DNA of 11,528 bases from Candidatus Woesearchaeota archaeon (lineage in GTDB: Archaea; Nanobdellota; Nanobdellia; Woesearchaeales; WJKV01). Position numbers and translations under genes: made by a program. Under the pieces are notes generated by a model that saw only the letters and a list, made by a program, of their open reading frames with translations, did not search any database and was not told where the DNA came from. The stretch is from contig JAHWIA010000016.1 of assembly GCA_019322855.1 (NCBI GenBank), positions 1-11,528 of the forward strand. The letters are read 5' to 3'. Below, one piece after another: positions 1-6,829 of the stretch; position 1 is the first letter of the stretch, and each line of letters begins with the position of its first letter.

Positions 1-127
1 CCAGACCCTGCGGCATTACAAAGTAACTGAATCTTCTATTGCCTAATTCAACTTGCACTTCTTCAAAACCCTGGCCTCTAAAATAGTTTCTTGTGCCATC
101 GATGTCTTCTTTTGAGAATTTTTGCAT
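1..127 (-). CDS. N-terminal fragment of an unrecognised protein
   Basis: An open frame runs from an ATG at 127 (minus) off the left edge, giving 42 residues that begin MQKFSKEDIDGTRNYFRGQG. I do not recognise the family. The fragment is charged and soluble-looking, with no signal peptide or membrane segment. A TATA-like TTTATAAA at 152-159 lies about 29 nt upstream of the ATG, so the message is probably nearly leaderless. It is divergent from the tRNA thiolase gene and shares its 80-bp promoter region. The promoter and clean frame make a real gene likely, but its function cannot be judged from this piece. Confidence 0.6.
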   Translation of the reverse strand, partial: MQKFSKEDIDGTRNYFRGQGFEEVQVELGNRRFSYFVMPQGL

Positions 128-151
128 TTTAATTTTTATTCACAAGGGTTG

Positions 152-183
152 TTTATAAAACTTATTTAACCAAAAGCTTTAAA
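152..183. promoter_or_regulatory. Divergent TATA boxes between the partial gene and the tRNA thiolase
   Basis: TTTATAAA at 152-159 serves the minus-strand gene starting at 127. TTTAAA at 178-183 is about 27 nt upstream of the plus-strand ATG at 208. Both spacings match the archaeal distance from TATA box to transcription start, so both mRNAs should be leaderless or nearly so. No Shine-Dalgarno sequence precedes either start, which agrees with that. Confidence 0.6.
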
Positions 184-207
184 TCCGCTCTGGTTCTGTG
201 TATTTGC

Positions 208-1086
208 ATGAAAGATAAAATATCAGACAGCAAGTTCTTGAGGAGCATTGAGAAGAAGGTAAATGATACTATCAAGAAGTATAAGCTGTTTACTTTCAAG
301 GATAAATTAGGTGTCGCGGTTTCTGGCGGAAAGGATTCTACTGTCTGTCTTTATGTATTGAAGAAACTTGGTTATGATGTGGAAGCCATCACTGTTGATG
401 CAGTCATTGGCGGCTATACTGACGAGAATATCAAGAGCCTGAAAAAAGTATGCAAGGAGAATGATATCAAACTGAAGATTGTTTCTTTTCGGGACGAGTT
501 CGGCATGGCTCTTTGTTACATCCAATCTTTATTGAAAGGAAAAGGACATAACTATTCATCTTGCATGATCTGCGGGATATTGAGACGATATCTGCTGAAC
601 AAGTATGCAAAAAAATTCAAGTACGATTGCCTGGTGACGGGCCATAATCTGGATGATGAGGCCCAGGCAGTATTGATGAACATACTTCGTAATGATCTGA
701 AACTTGCATTAAGACAAGGTCCGATCAGCGGGATGAAGCAGACAAAGAGTTTTGTTAAACGAGTAAAACCAATGTATTTTATTTCAGAGGAAGAAGTTAT
801 TCGTTATTCAAAGATAATGAAGTTTCCTGTGAAGTACGGCATATGTCCTTGCTCTGTCGGTGCTTACAGAAGAAAGCACAAGAATTTCTTGGACGAGTAT
901 GAGAAGAAACATCCGTCAGTAAAATACAATATCGTGCGGATGCATGAGAGATTGATGAAACTGATACAGCCAGAAAAAATCGATGTCGGCGAAGTGAGTG
1001 TCTGCAAGATCTGCGGGGAACCTGCTGCAAAAGACATGTGCAACAAATGCCGAATATTCAAAGAATTAAAGATATTGAAAAAATAA
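208..1086 (+). CDS. ttuA: TtuA/Ncs6-family tRNA 2-thiouridine synthetase
   Basis: A cytosolic PP-loop ATPase of the TtuA/Ncs6 (CTU1) family. Members adenylate a tRNA uridine at C2 and replace the oxygen with sulfur, using a ubiquitin-like sulfur carrier and an Fe-S cluster. Visible motifs are the PP-loop SGGKDS (residues 39-44), a CxxC at 119/122, GHNLDDEAQ (145-153), ICPC with Cys213/215, and a C-terminal zinc finger with Cys266, 269, 278 and 281. Cys119, Cys122 and one of Cys213/215 match the three cluster-binding cysteines of the family. The N-terminal zinc finger usual in TtuA is absent: the protein starts directly with the helical lead-in to the PP-loop. A TATA box 27 nt upstream fixes this start. 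The target may be U54 or U34; sequence alone does not decide. Confidence 0.88.
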   Translation: MKDKISDSKFLRSIEKKVNDTIKKYKLFTFKDKLGVAVSGGKDSTVCLYVLKKLGYDVEAITVDAVIGGYTDENIKSLKKVCKENDIKLKIVSFRDEFGMALCYIQSLLKGKGHNYSSCMICGILRRYLLNKYAKKFKYDCLVTGHNLDDEAQAVLMNILRNDLKLALRQGPISGMKQTKSFVKRVKPMYFISEEEVIRYSKIMKFPVKYGICPCSVGAYRRKHKNFLDEYEKKHPSVKYNIVRMHERLMKLIQPEKIDVGEVSVCKICGEPAAKDMCNKCRIFKELKILKK

Positions 1087-1089
1087 AAA

Positions 1090-1311
1090 TTATTTCTTAG
1101 CTTTTTCTGAAACCTTTCCTATCCAGATTGTTGCGATGACTGCGATTGCAGTGACAATGATTGCATAGGTTATCATTGCAGGCACTGTGCTTCTGTCGCC
1201 GAAGAAGTGCTGGAAGATCGCTTTTATCGTGTCGTTCCACGCAAGTGCAGCGACCAGACCAAATGCAGCTGTTATCAATGCTGCGAATTTCTCTATCATG
1301 TCTTTTCTCAT
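1090..1311 (-). CDS. DUF5654-family small membrane protein
   Basis: A 73-residue protein with two hydrophobic helices, about residues 8-25 and 44-65, separated by a short segment with NDTIKAIFQHFFGD. The pattern EKFAALITAAFGLVAALAWN closely resembles the archaeal DUF5654 family, whose function is unknown. The C-terminus is lysine-rich and probably cytosolic. A GAGGGGTGATC Shine-Dalgarno stretch lies just before the ATG at 1311, and a TATA-like ATTTATTAA lies farther up at about 1352-1360, so unlike its neighbours this gene has a short leader. It converges with the tRNA thiolase gene, with a 3-nt gap between the stop codons. Confidence 0.75.
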   Translation of the reverse strand: MRKDMIEKFAALITAAFGLVAALAWNDTIKAIFQHFFGDRSTVPAMITYAIIVTAIAVIATIWIGKVSEKAKK

Positions 1312-1350
1312 AAGATCACCCCTCTATTTACAGATTTGAAGATCGCATGA

Positions 1351-1396
1351 GTTAATAAATGTTTGCCGGCGAAAAGTATATAATAAGCTTTTTAAG
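1351..1396. promoter_or_regulatory. Divergent promoters for the DUF5654 gene and the 1419 gene
   Basis: On the minus strand, ATTTATTAA (about 1352-1360) is placed to start a short leader for the gene beginning at 1311. On the plus strand, AAGCTTTTTAAG (1385-1396) lies about 28 nt upstream of the ATG at 1419, which supports 1419 over the farther in-frame ATG at 1359. Confidence 0.5.
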
Positions 1397-1418
1397 TGTT
1401 TCAGTTGAAGATATATGC

Positions 1419-1958
1419 ATGACACTAGCAGAATTACTAACGCTCGCAGAGCAGATCGGAAATAGTGCAAGTCCTCTAGTAGACATGGCCAGGGATTGGG
1501 CTTTCTATTCAGGCAGTATTCTGGCGGACGAATTAAGCACGGTCCTGTTTGTAAGGAGAGAAGGCATTGACAAAGAAGAAAAAGAGAGGACTAAAGAAGG
1601 AATGGAGGAGTATGGTGTTGTGCCTTATCTGATATACAACGGACTGCATAAAATGGTGAACGCAGTGCCTTGGACAGGTGTATTGTATTTGTTCGACTAT
1701 GCAATGTGCGATGGAGACATGTCAAGACATCCCCTGCCGTTCCATCATCTGTTTTGCTATGGGATTGGTTTAACTAATATATTGACAGCTGCGAGTAATG
1801 TTGCTGGAACTTACGGGTTCCCAAAATCTTTTCTAAAAGTACTGCAATGGCCTGGCAAAATAGTAGATGGTGTATTGAGCACTATAGTAGATATAATCAA
1901 AGACACCCAAAAAATAAAAGAACATGATTATTATGGCACTTGGCGCGATAGTTCTTGA
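1419..1958 (+). CDS. Unrecognised 179-aa protein
   Basis: I do not recognise this protein. The frame opens at an ATG at 1359, but a TATA-like element at 1385-1396 falls inside that extension, so the start at 1419 (MTLAELLTLAEQ) is preferred and gives a leaderless message. The N-terminal 45 residues are mildly amphipathic. A charged stretch (KEEKERTKEGMEE) follows near residues 52-64. The middle holds moderately hydrophobic segments around residues 70-95 and 110-130, with a histidine-containing motif PLPFHHLFCYG. These segments could be weak membrane helices or a buried core. The gene converges with the serpin gene; the stop codons are 2 nt apart. No neighbour suggests a role. Confidence 0.65.
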   Translation: MTLAELLTLAEQIGNSASPLVDMARDWAFYSGSILADELSTVLFVRREGIDKEEKERTKEGMEEYGVVPYLIYNGLHKMVNAVPWTGVLYLFDYAMCDGDMSRHPLPFHHLFCYGIGLTNILTAASNVAGTYGFPKSFLKVLQWPGKIVDGVLSTIVDIIKDTQKIKEHDYYGTWRDSS

Positions 1959-1960
1959 TT

Positions 1961-3208
1961 CTATTCTGTAGGATTATTTACCCTTCCCATGAACAGGATG
2001 TTTCCTGTGTCTTTCTGCTGTATCATGAAGATGAATGGATGGTCTGCTCTGAATACTTTAGGCTGCGTCGGCATTGCTGATTTGAGTGATATGACTACTC
2101 CTGTCGCAGCTGCTGCTTCTGTGCCTTCTTCATTGACTTCTACAAATGCCTGATGGATTACAGCAGATATGTAGAGTGATGTGTCTCCTGTCATTCCAGA
2201 GAAGTCTGCAGCCATTGAGAATGCAGTAGGCATGCCCATCTGCTTTAAATCCTCGTTCATCATGTATTTTGTCTCGAACTTGAACTTTGGTATGTAGATG
2301 TCTACCCTCTGTTCATACATTGATTGTTTCAGTGCATTTAGTGCTTCTGGTGCAAGGTAAGAGTCTATTGACGCAAGATCTTCCTTAGGTAAAAGTATCA
2401 GCATTGACAAGTCCTCTCCTTCGTACGGAAGTTCTAATACTTGAAGTTCGTCTGTCTCTCCATAATTGAATTCTGCTTCCTCTCCTGTCAATCTCATTGT
2501 AGGTGCTTTGATTATTTTTGTTTCATCCACATAGAAGTCTTCATCCTTTGTATCTTTCTTTTCAAACTGTTTTACCCAAGTGCCCTTGAAATAGATTGCA
2601 TTCGTAAGGACAAGGCGCGTCATACCAGTAATGACTCCACGAGGTATGAGATCCTTTATCTTGCCCATTGTATTTTCTTCTACCCAATCATTAATTATCT
2701 TTCTTGATCCTTCTGGGTTTGAAATAAAATTAAGATTAGTAGCTCTTCCTCCAAAGTATTGTTCCACTGTTCCCATGAAGTCTGGAAGAAAACCAAATTT
2801 TTCCTGCGACCATAGTGCGTTCGCAGTGCTCAGTTTGTATCCCTTGTCTTTCTTATTTATCTCATTATAGATGCGCGCATAGCCAGGCCTCCTGATGTCT
2901 TCGTCAGGGAAGTGGAAAACATCTTGCATCTCTTCTGCTGTCTTTCCTCTTGCACCTTCATAGGTCATTGCCAAAGCAGTAGATATACTGTATGGTGAAT
3001 AGAAAATATTGCTGTCATATTCATCCTTGTATTTATGATACAGGTCGAATGCAAACTGATTGTTAGAATCAACAACGCTCGCAACCTTCTCTGGCGTGGC
3101 GCCTGAATCATCTATAGGAACCACTATTCTCTCTTCTTCCCCGCATCCAACTAATACAACAGATAATAGTACGAGTGCAAGCGTGATTGCAAGTATTTTC
3201 CTTATCAT
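1961..3208 (-). CDS. Lipoprotein-type serpin (serine protease inhibitor)
   Basis: A full-length serpin of 415 residues. Residues 1-21 form a signal peptide ending in a lipobox-like LVGC, so Cys22 is a likely lipid anchor that places the inhibitor on the outer face of the membrane. The fold is covered from NNQFAFDLYHKY through the C-terminal HPFIFMIQQKDTGNILFMGR signature (390-409). The reactive-centre hinge at 360-369 (EEGTEAAAAT) matches the inhibitory consensus, with small residues at P12-P9 and Thr at P8. Counting from Gly362 as P15 puts Lys376 at P1 and Ser377 at P1', suggesting a trypsin-like target. Serpins trap proteases by loop insertion. TATATAAATA at 3231-3240, about 27 nt upstream, supports the ATG at 3208 and a leaderless mRNA. 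The target protease is not visible here. Confidence 0.92.
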   Translation of the reverse strand: MIRKILAITLALVLLSVVLVGCGEEERIVVPIDDSGATPEKVASVVDSNNQFAFDLYHKYKDEYDSNIFYSPYSISTALAMTYEGARGKTAEEMQDVFHFPDEDIRRPGYARIYNEINKKDKGYKLSTANALWSQEKFGFLPDFMGTVEQYFGGRATNLNFISNPEGSRKIINDWVEENTMGKIKDLIPRGVITGMTRLVLTNAIYFKGTWVKQFEKKDTKDEDFYVDETKIIKAPTMRLTGEEAEFNYGETDELQVLELPYEGEDLSMLILLPKEDLASIDSYLAPEALNALKQSMYEQRVDIYIPKFKFETKYMMNEDLKQMGMPTAFSMAADFSGMTGDTSLYISAVIHQAFVEVNEEGTEAAAATGVVISLKSAMPTQPKVFRADHPFIFMIQQKDTGNILFMGRVNNPTE

Positions 3209-3230
3209 GACAATGGGTAAACACAGAAAA

Positions 3231-3300
3231 TATATAAATATGTTTATAAGTTCGATTTGGATTGAAGTTAAACAAAAACCACAGTAACCTTTATATATAA
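3231..3300. promoter_or_regulatory. Divergent promoters: serpin (minus) and L7Ae operon (plus)
   Basis: The serpin TATA box is TATATAAATA at 3231-3240, about 27 nt from its ATG at 3208. For the L7Ae operon, TTTATATATAA at 3290-3300 is a strong TATA box; transcription would start near 3320, about 90 nt before the L7Ae ATG. The region between holds no gene. Confidence 0.6.
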
Positions 3301-3319
3301 CATGGGGGTTTCAGAGGGT

Positions 3320-3409
3320 ATACCGATGAAATGATGATTCCCTTCGGGGATGAGTGAGGTAATGATTCTCATTATTTCATATATACGGTTTTGAGGAGGA
3401 AGAAACAAA
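3320..3409 (+). promoter_or_regulatory. Structured 5' leader of the L7Ae mRNA, possible L7Ae-binding kink-turn
   Basis: This roughly 90-nt untranslated leader is unusual in a window of mostly leaderless genes. ATGAAATGATGA (3326-3337) pairs over 12 bp with TCATTATTTCAT (3369-3380), with one G-U. ACCG (3322-3325) pairs with CGGT (3386-3389) across a 5-nt bulge. Inside is TCCC-TTCG-GGGA (3339-3350), a stable UUCG hairpin. Next to that hairpin, GA-T at 3336-3338 faces T-GA at 3351-3353, the U-U plus tandem G-A arrangement of box C/D-type kink-turns. An exact C-box-like ATGATGA lies at 3331-3337. The second helix of such a kink-turn does not close cleanly, so this part is tentative. A GAGGAGG Shine-Dalgarno at 3393-3399 precedes the ATG. 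L7Ae is known to repress its own mRNA through a leader kink-turn in Sulfolobus. Confidence 0.5.
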
Positions 3410-3991
3410 ATGGTTGGAACTCAGATTAGTAAAGAATTGGTCGAAGATACTTTCAAGGCTATCGAGACTGCCAGATCAACAGGAAAGTTGAGAAAGGGCA
3501 GCAATGAAGCGACAAAAGCTCTTGAAAGAGGAACAGCAAAATTAGTTGCGATTGCAAACGATGTAGAACCTAAAGAAGTAGTTCTTCATTTACCTGTATT
3601 AGCGCAGGAAAAAGGTATTATATGTGTTGAAGTTGGCACCAAGGAAGAATTGGGTGCTGCTGCGGGCATACAAGTAGGAACGACTTGCGTTGCGATCGAG
3701 AAAGAAGGAGAAGCAAAGAAGATCATCAACAGGATAGTAGAACAGGTCGGAAAGCCTGCTGCTGAGGAAGAAAAGAAAGAAGAGAAAAAGGAAGAAAAGC
3801 CAGCAGAAAAACCTGTTGAGAAGAAAGAAAAGAAAGAAGCTCCTAAGAAAGAAGCTCCTAAGAAAGAAGAGAAAAAGGAAGCTCCTAAAGAAGAAAAGAA
3901 AGAAGCACCTAAAGAAGAGAAAAAAGAGGAGAAAAAGGAAGAAGCTCCTAAGGAAGAAAAACCTGCTGAAAAGCCAGAAGAAAAAGCATAG
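3410..3991 (+). CDS. rpl7ae: Ribosomal protein L7Ae with long Lys/Glu/Pro/Ala-rich tail
   Basis: L7Ae binds kink-turns in 23S rRNA, box C/D and H/ACA guide RNAs and archaeal RNase P. Residues 1-116 are a complete L7Ae domain, including KLRKGSNEATKALERG (26-41), the kink-turn-binding region, and the alpha/beta core through IINRIVEQVG. Residues 117-193 are an extra tail of repeated KEAPKKE and KEAPKEEK units, almost wholly charged and probably disordered; typical archaeal L7Ae is about 120-130 residues and lacks it. Start: a GAGGAGG site 10 nt upstream of the ATG. It leads an operon with S28e (7-nt gap), L24e and EF-2. Family assignment is secure; the role of the tail is unknown. Confidence 0.95.
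   Translation: MVGTQISKELVEDTFKAIETARSTGKLRKGSNEATKALERGTAKLVAIANDVEPKEVVLHLPVLAQEKGIICVEVGTKEELGAAAGIQVGTTCVAIEKEGEAKKIINRIVEQVGKPAAEEEKKEEKKEEKPAEKPVEKKEKKEAPKKEAPKKEEKKEAPKEEKKEAPKEEKKEEKKEEAPKEEKPAEKPEEKA
3758..3988 (+). repeat. Purine-rich low-complexity repeat encoding the L7Ae tail
   Basis: The plus strand is almost entirely A and G over about 230 nt, built from variants of gaagctcctaagaaa and gaagaaaagaaa. It encodes Lys/Glu-rich units broken by Ala-Pro. The pattern looks like replication slippage within a coding region. The purine run resumes just after the L7Ae stop, in the Lys-rich start of S28e (about 4005-4065). The antisense strand is therefore open in several frames without being coding. 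Confidence 0.75.
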
Positions 3992-3998
3992 GTGAAAA

Positions 3999-4352
3999 AT
4001 GGCAAAGAAAAAGAAAAAGGAAAAGAAGAAAGAAAAGAAACAAAAAAAGCAATATCAAAAAAAATTGCTTAGGCAGGAATCCAAGGGAAGAGCAAAGGCA
4101 AAGAAAGATACAGGATCCGGCAAGGGAACTGTCACGTTCACTGACGCTGTAAGGGCGACTGTCGAGGAATTGGTAGGAAGGACCGGTGCTCGAGGAGAAG
4201 CTACTCAGGTCAGGTGTAAGATATTGGAAGGAAGAGACGCTAACAAAGTTATCAGAAGGAATGTCAAAGGCCCGGTGAGGCTGGGAGACGTCCTGATGCT
4301 TAGAGAGACAGAGATCGAGGCACAAAGACTGAAAGGCGGAGGTAGGAAGTAA
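3999..4352 (+). CDS. rps28e: Ribosomal protein S28e with Lys-rich N-terminal extension
   Basis: Small-subunit protein S28e. The conserved core spans about residues 44-113, with LVGRTGARGEATQVRCKILE (59-78), the RRNVKGPVRLGD motif (86-97) and LMLRETEIEAQRL (99-111). At 117 residues it is clearly longer than the usual archaeal S28e of about 70, because residues 1-43 are an added basic extension (KKKKKEKKKEKKQKKQ and so on), probably disordered and rRNA-binding. GGTGA at 3991-3995, overlapping the L7Ae stop, is the ribosome binding site. L24e begins 1 nt after its stop. The L7Ae-S28e-L24e order is a conserved archaeal cluster. Confidence 0.93.
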   Translation: MAKKKKKEKKKEKKQKKQYQKKLLRQESKGRAKAKKDTGSGKGTVTFTDAVRATVEELVGRTGARGEATQVRCKILEGRDANKVIRRNVKGPVRLGDVLMLRETEIEAQRLKGGGRK

Positions 4353-4353
4353 G

Positions 4354-4527
4354 ATGGCTAAGTGTACATTTTGCGGAAAAAGCTTCGCACATACAGGCAC
4401 AATGTTTGTGCAGGCGACTGGAAAAGTCCTATACTTCTGCACCAAGAAGTGCGAGAAGAATATGCTTAAACTGAAAAGAAAATCGCGTGACATGAAATGG
4501 GTCACGTCCAAGGATAAAAAGAAATAA
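4354..4527 (+). CDS. rpl24e: Ribosomal protein L24e
   Basis: A 57-residue zinc-ribbon ribosomal protein of the large subunit. It starts MAKCTFCGKSF and has the four zinc ligands Cys4, Cys7, Cys29 and Cys33 (CxxC, 21 residues, CxxxC). The L24e signature YFCTKKCEKNMLKLKR (27-42) and a C-terminal MKWVTSKDKKK are present. The ATG follows the S28e stop by 1 nt, with GGAGGT at 4338-4343 inside the end of S28e as ribosome binding site. The EF-2 gene follows after 12 nt, so all four genes are probably one transcript. Confidence 0.93.
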   Translation: MAKCTFCGKSFAHTGTMFVQATGKVLYFCTKKCEKNMLKLKRKSRDMKWVTSKDKKK

Positions 4528-4539
4528 TGGTGACAAAAT

Positions 4540-6702
4540 ATGGTAAGTATGATTGAAAAAGTTAAGAAATTGATGATGGTTCCTGAACAGATCAGGAACA
4601 TAAGTGTTTCTGCACACATCGACCACGGAAAGACAACGTTCACAGACAATCTTTTGGCAGGTGCAGGAATGATGTCTGAAGAACTTGCAGGCCAGCAGAG
4701 AGTCACAGACTTCAGGGAAGACGAGCAGGCAAGAGGCATCACTATCGACGCTGCAAACGTAAGCATGGTGCATAAGGTAGATGAGAAAGAGTTCTTGATT
4801 AATTTGATTGACACTCCAGGACACGTGGATTTCGGCGGTGATGTCACAAGGGCAATGAGGGCCGTCGACGGAACTATTGTTTTGGTGGACGCTGTCGAGG
4901 GAATGATGCCTCAGACAGAGACAGTTCTTAGACAAGCTCTTAAAGAAAGAGACAAGCCGGTCTTGTTCATCAACAAGGTTGACAGATTAATCAAGGAATT
5001 GAAGCTAGAACCAGAAGCGATGCAGGAGAGATTCGTCACTATTATCGCTAAAGTGAACAAGTTCATCAGCATGATCGCCACTGACGACCATACAAAATGG
5101 AGCGTCAGCGTACAGGACGGCAGTGTTTGTTTCGGAAGCGCAATCCATAACTGGGGCATGTCTGTAGATTTCATGCAGAGAAAAGGAATTAGTTTCAAGG
5201 ACATCATCGATGCGTATGAAAGTGACAATGTGAAAGAACTTGCAAAGAAAGCGCCATTGCACGAAGTTGTTCTTACAGCTGTCGTTAAGCATCTTCCTAA
5301 TCCTGTTGTTGCGCAGAAGTACAGGATACCAAAGATATGGCAGGGAGATCTAGATACAGAGCTTGGAAAGAGCTTGATAGCGTGCGATCCAAAAGGACCG
5401 CCAGCATTTATTGTAACAAAAATAGTTATCGACAAGCACGCAGGAGAAGTGTGCGCAGGAAGATTGTTCAGCGGTACTGTCACTAAAGGAGATCAGTTGT
5501 ATCTCAACCTGGCAAAGACCAAGGGCAGGATACAGCAAGTCAGTGTCTATAAAGCTGCACAAAGAATCCAGGTAGAAAAAGCTGTGTGCGGAAACATCAT
5601 CGGTCTGGTTGGATTAGGCGATGCAAAACCTGGGGAGACAGTAAGTCTCGAGCCAATGGAACCGTTCGAAGCAATCACGCACATCTTCGAGCCTGTAGTT
5701 ACTAAAGCTATCGAGGCTACAAAACCTAGCGACCTGCCTAAACTTATTGAAGTCCTAAGGCAAATAGCTAAAGAAGATCCTTCTATAGTCATCGAGATCA
5801 ATGAAGAGACAGGAGAGCACTTGATGAGCGGTATGGGAGAACTGCATCTTGAAGTCATTGAGAACAGGATCAAGTCAGAGAAGGGTGTAGAAGTAAAGAC
5901 CAGCTCGCCTATTGTTGTTTACAGAGAGACTATCGCAAGAAAGAATCCGACTCCTGCAGAAGGAAAAAGTCCGAACAAGCACAACAAACTGTATTTCACT
6001 GTTGAACCATTGGAACCGCAGTATGTTGAGGCTATCAAGTCTGGAAAATTGCCTAATGTAAGATTAAAGAAGAAGGATGACGAAGTAGGAGCGACTTTGA
6101 GAGAACTGGGCATGGATACCAAAGAAGCAAAGAGTGTCAAGGAAATCTATAACGGCAATATCTTTGTCGAAGGCACAAGAGGTATCGTGCACATTGGTGA
6201 AATCTTGGAGATGGTCCTTGATATGTTCAGGGATGTAATGAATGCAGGACCTATTGCAAGAGAACCTTGTACAGGTGTGAAAGTTACATTCAATGACTGT
6301 AAGCTGCACGAAGATGCGATTCACAGAGGACCAGGACAGATGTATCCTGCTGTCAGGGAAGGTATCAGGGCAGCGATGTCAATGGCATCACCTCTATTGT
6401 TCGAGCCTATCCAGAAGATGCAGTTCGGCGCCCCGGCAACTTATATGGGAGAACTTAGCAAGCTGGTATCAAACAAGAGAGGACAGTTGCTTGACATGCA
6501 GCAGGAAGGTGACGAAGTTACAGTGATCGCCAAGCTTCCGGTTGCAGAAACCTTTGGTTTGAGCAATGATCTTCGAAGCGCGACTGGCGGAAGAGGAACA
6601 ATGTTCCTTGTGGACCAGACTTTCGAACGTCTGCCGAACGAATTGCAGAGCAAGATCATTTCGCAGATAAGATCAAGGAAGGGATTATCTGAAAATCAGT
6701 GA
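4540..6702 (+). CDS. fusA: Translation elongation factor EF-2
   Basis: Archaeal EF-2, the GTPase that drives ribosomal translocation; 720 residues is normal. Seen in order: G1 AHIDHGKT (25-32), ARGITID in the effector region (64-70), G3 DTPGH (91-95), G4 NKVD (145-148), then beta-barrel and domains III-V. The domain IV tip has LHEDAIHRGPGQMYP, with His595 at the position that is converted to diphthamide in archaea and eukaryotes. Start: ATG 4540 with GGTGA at 4529-4533; an internal ATG at residue 4 (4549) is an alternative start. It is the last gene of the L7Ae-S28e-L24e operon, where many archaea instead have nucleoside diphosphate kinase and IF-2. The assignment is firm. Confidence 0.97.
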   Translation: MVSMIEKVKKLMMVPEQIRNISVSAHIDHGKTTFTDNLLAGAGMMSEELAGQQRVTDFREDEQARGITIDAANVSMVHKVDEKEFLINLIDTPGHVDFGGDVTRAMRAVDGTIVLVDAVEGMMPQTETVLRQALKERDKPVLFINKVDRLIKELKLEPEAMQERFVTIIAKVNKFISMIATDDHTKWSVSVQDGSVCFGSAIHNWGMSVDFMQRKGISFKDIIDAYESDNVKELAKKAPLHEVVLTAVVKHLPNPVVAQKYRIPKIWQGDLDTELGKSLIACDPKGPPAFIVTKIVIDKHAGEVCAGRLFSGTVTKGDQLYLNLAKTKGRIQQVSVYKAAQRIQVEKAVCGNIIGLVGLGDAKPGETVSLEPMEPFEAITHIFEPVVTKAIEATKPSDLPKLIEVLRQIAKEDPSIVIEINEETGEHLMSGMGELHLEVIENRIKSEKGVEVKTSSPIVVYRETIARKNPTPAEGKSPNKHNKLYFTVEPLEPQYVEAIKSGKLPNVRLKKKDDEVGATLRELGMDTKEAKSVKEIYNGNIFVEGTRGIVHIGEILEMVLDMFRDVMNAGPIAREPCTGVKVTFNDCKLHEDAIHRGPGQMYPAVREGIRAAMSMASPLLFEPIQKMQFGAPATYMGELSKLVSNKRGQLLDMQQEGDEVTVIAKLPVAETFGLSNDLRSATGGRGTMFLVDQTFERLPNELQSKIISQIRSRKGLSENQ

Positions 6703-6720
6703 TTTTTCCCTTATTTTCCT
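6703..6720 (+). terminator. T-rich terminator after EF-2
   Basis: Immediately after the EF-2 stop the plus strand runs TTTTTCCCTTATTTTCCT, two to three T-runs without a preceding hairpin, which is the usual form of an archaeal terminator. The EF-1A promoter begins about 20 nt later. Confidence 0.4.
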
Positions 6721-6738
6721 TATATATTACTGCGAAAG

Positions 6739-6829
6739 CTTTATAAATGGAAGGTTTTTCCTAAACACAAAATAAAAGGGGTTAAATAGACTCAAACTTT
6801 AAATCAAATCATGAGGAGGAAATAAGAAA
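6739..6829 (+). promoter_or_regulatory. EF-1A promoter and leader
   Basis: CTTTATAAAT at 6739-6748 is a good TATA box and predicts transcription from about 6770, giving a leader of about 60 nt. A second TATA-like CTTTAAATC at 6797-6805 would give an almost leaderless message. GAGGAGG at 6813-6819, 10 nt before the ATG, favours the leadered form. The same GAGGAGG-AA element precedes L7Ae, so the highly expressed translation genes here use Shine-Dalgarno starts while most others do not. Confidence 0.55.

Noticed and set aside
3326..3380. Box C/D guide RNA upstream of L7Ae
   Set aside because: A perfect C box (ATGATGA) is present, but I see no proper D box (CTGA) at the expected spacing and the region lies between the TATA box and a strong Shine-Dalgarno, so an mRNA leader explains it better.
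3586..4847. Long minus-strand open frames (139 and 299 codons) opposite L7Ae, S28e and EF-2
   Set aside because: They arise because the Lys/Glu codons of the opposite strand contain no reverse stop codons. Their translations are Ser/Phe/Leu-rich low complexity with no ribosome binding site or family, and the plus strand encodes firm conserved proteins.
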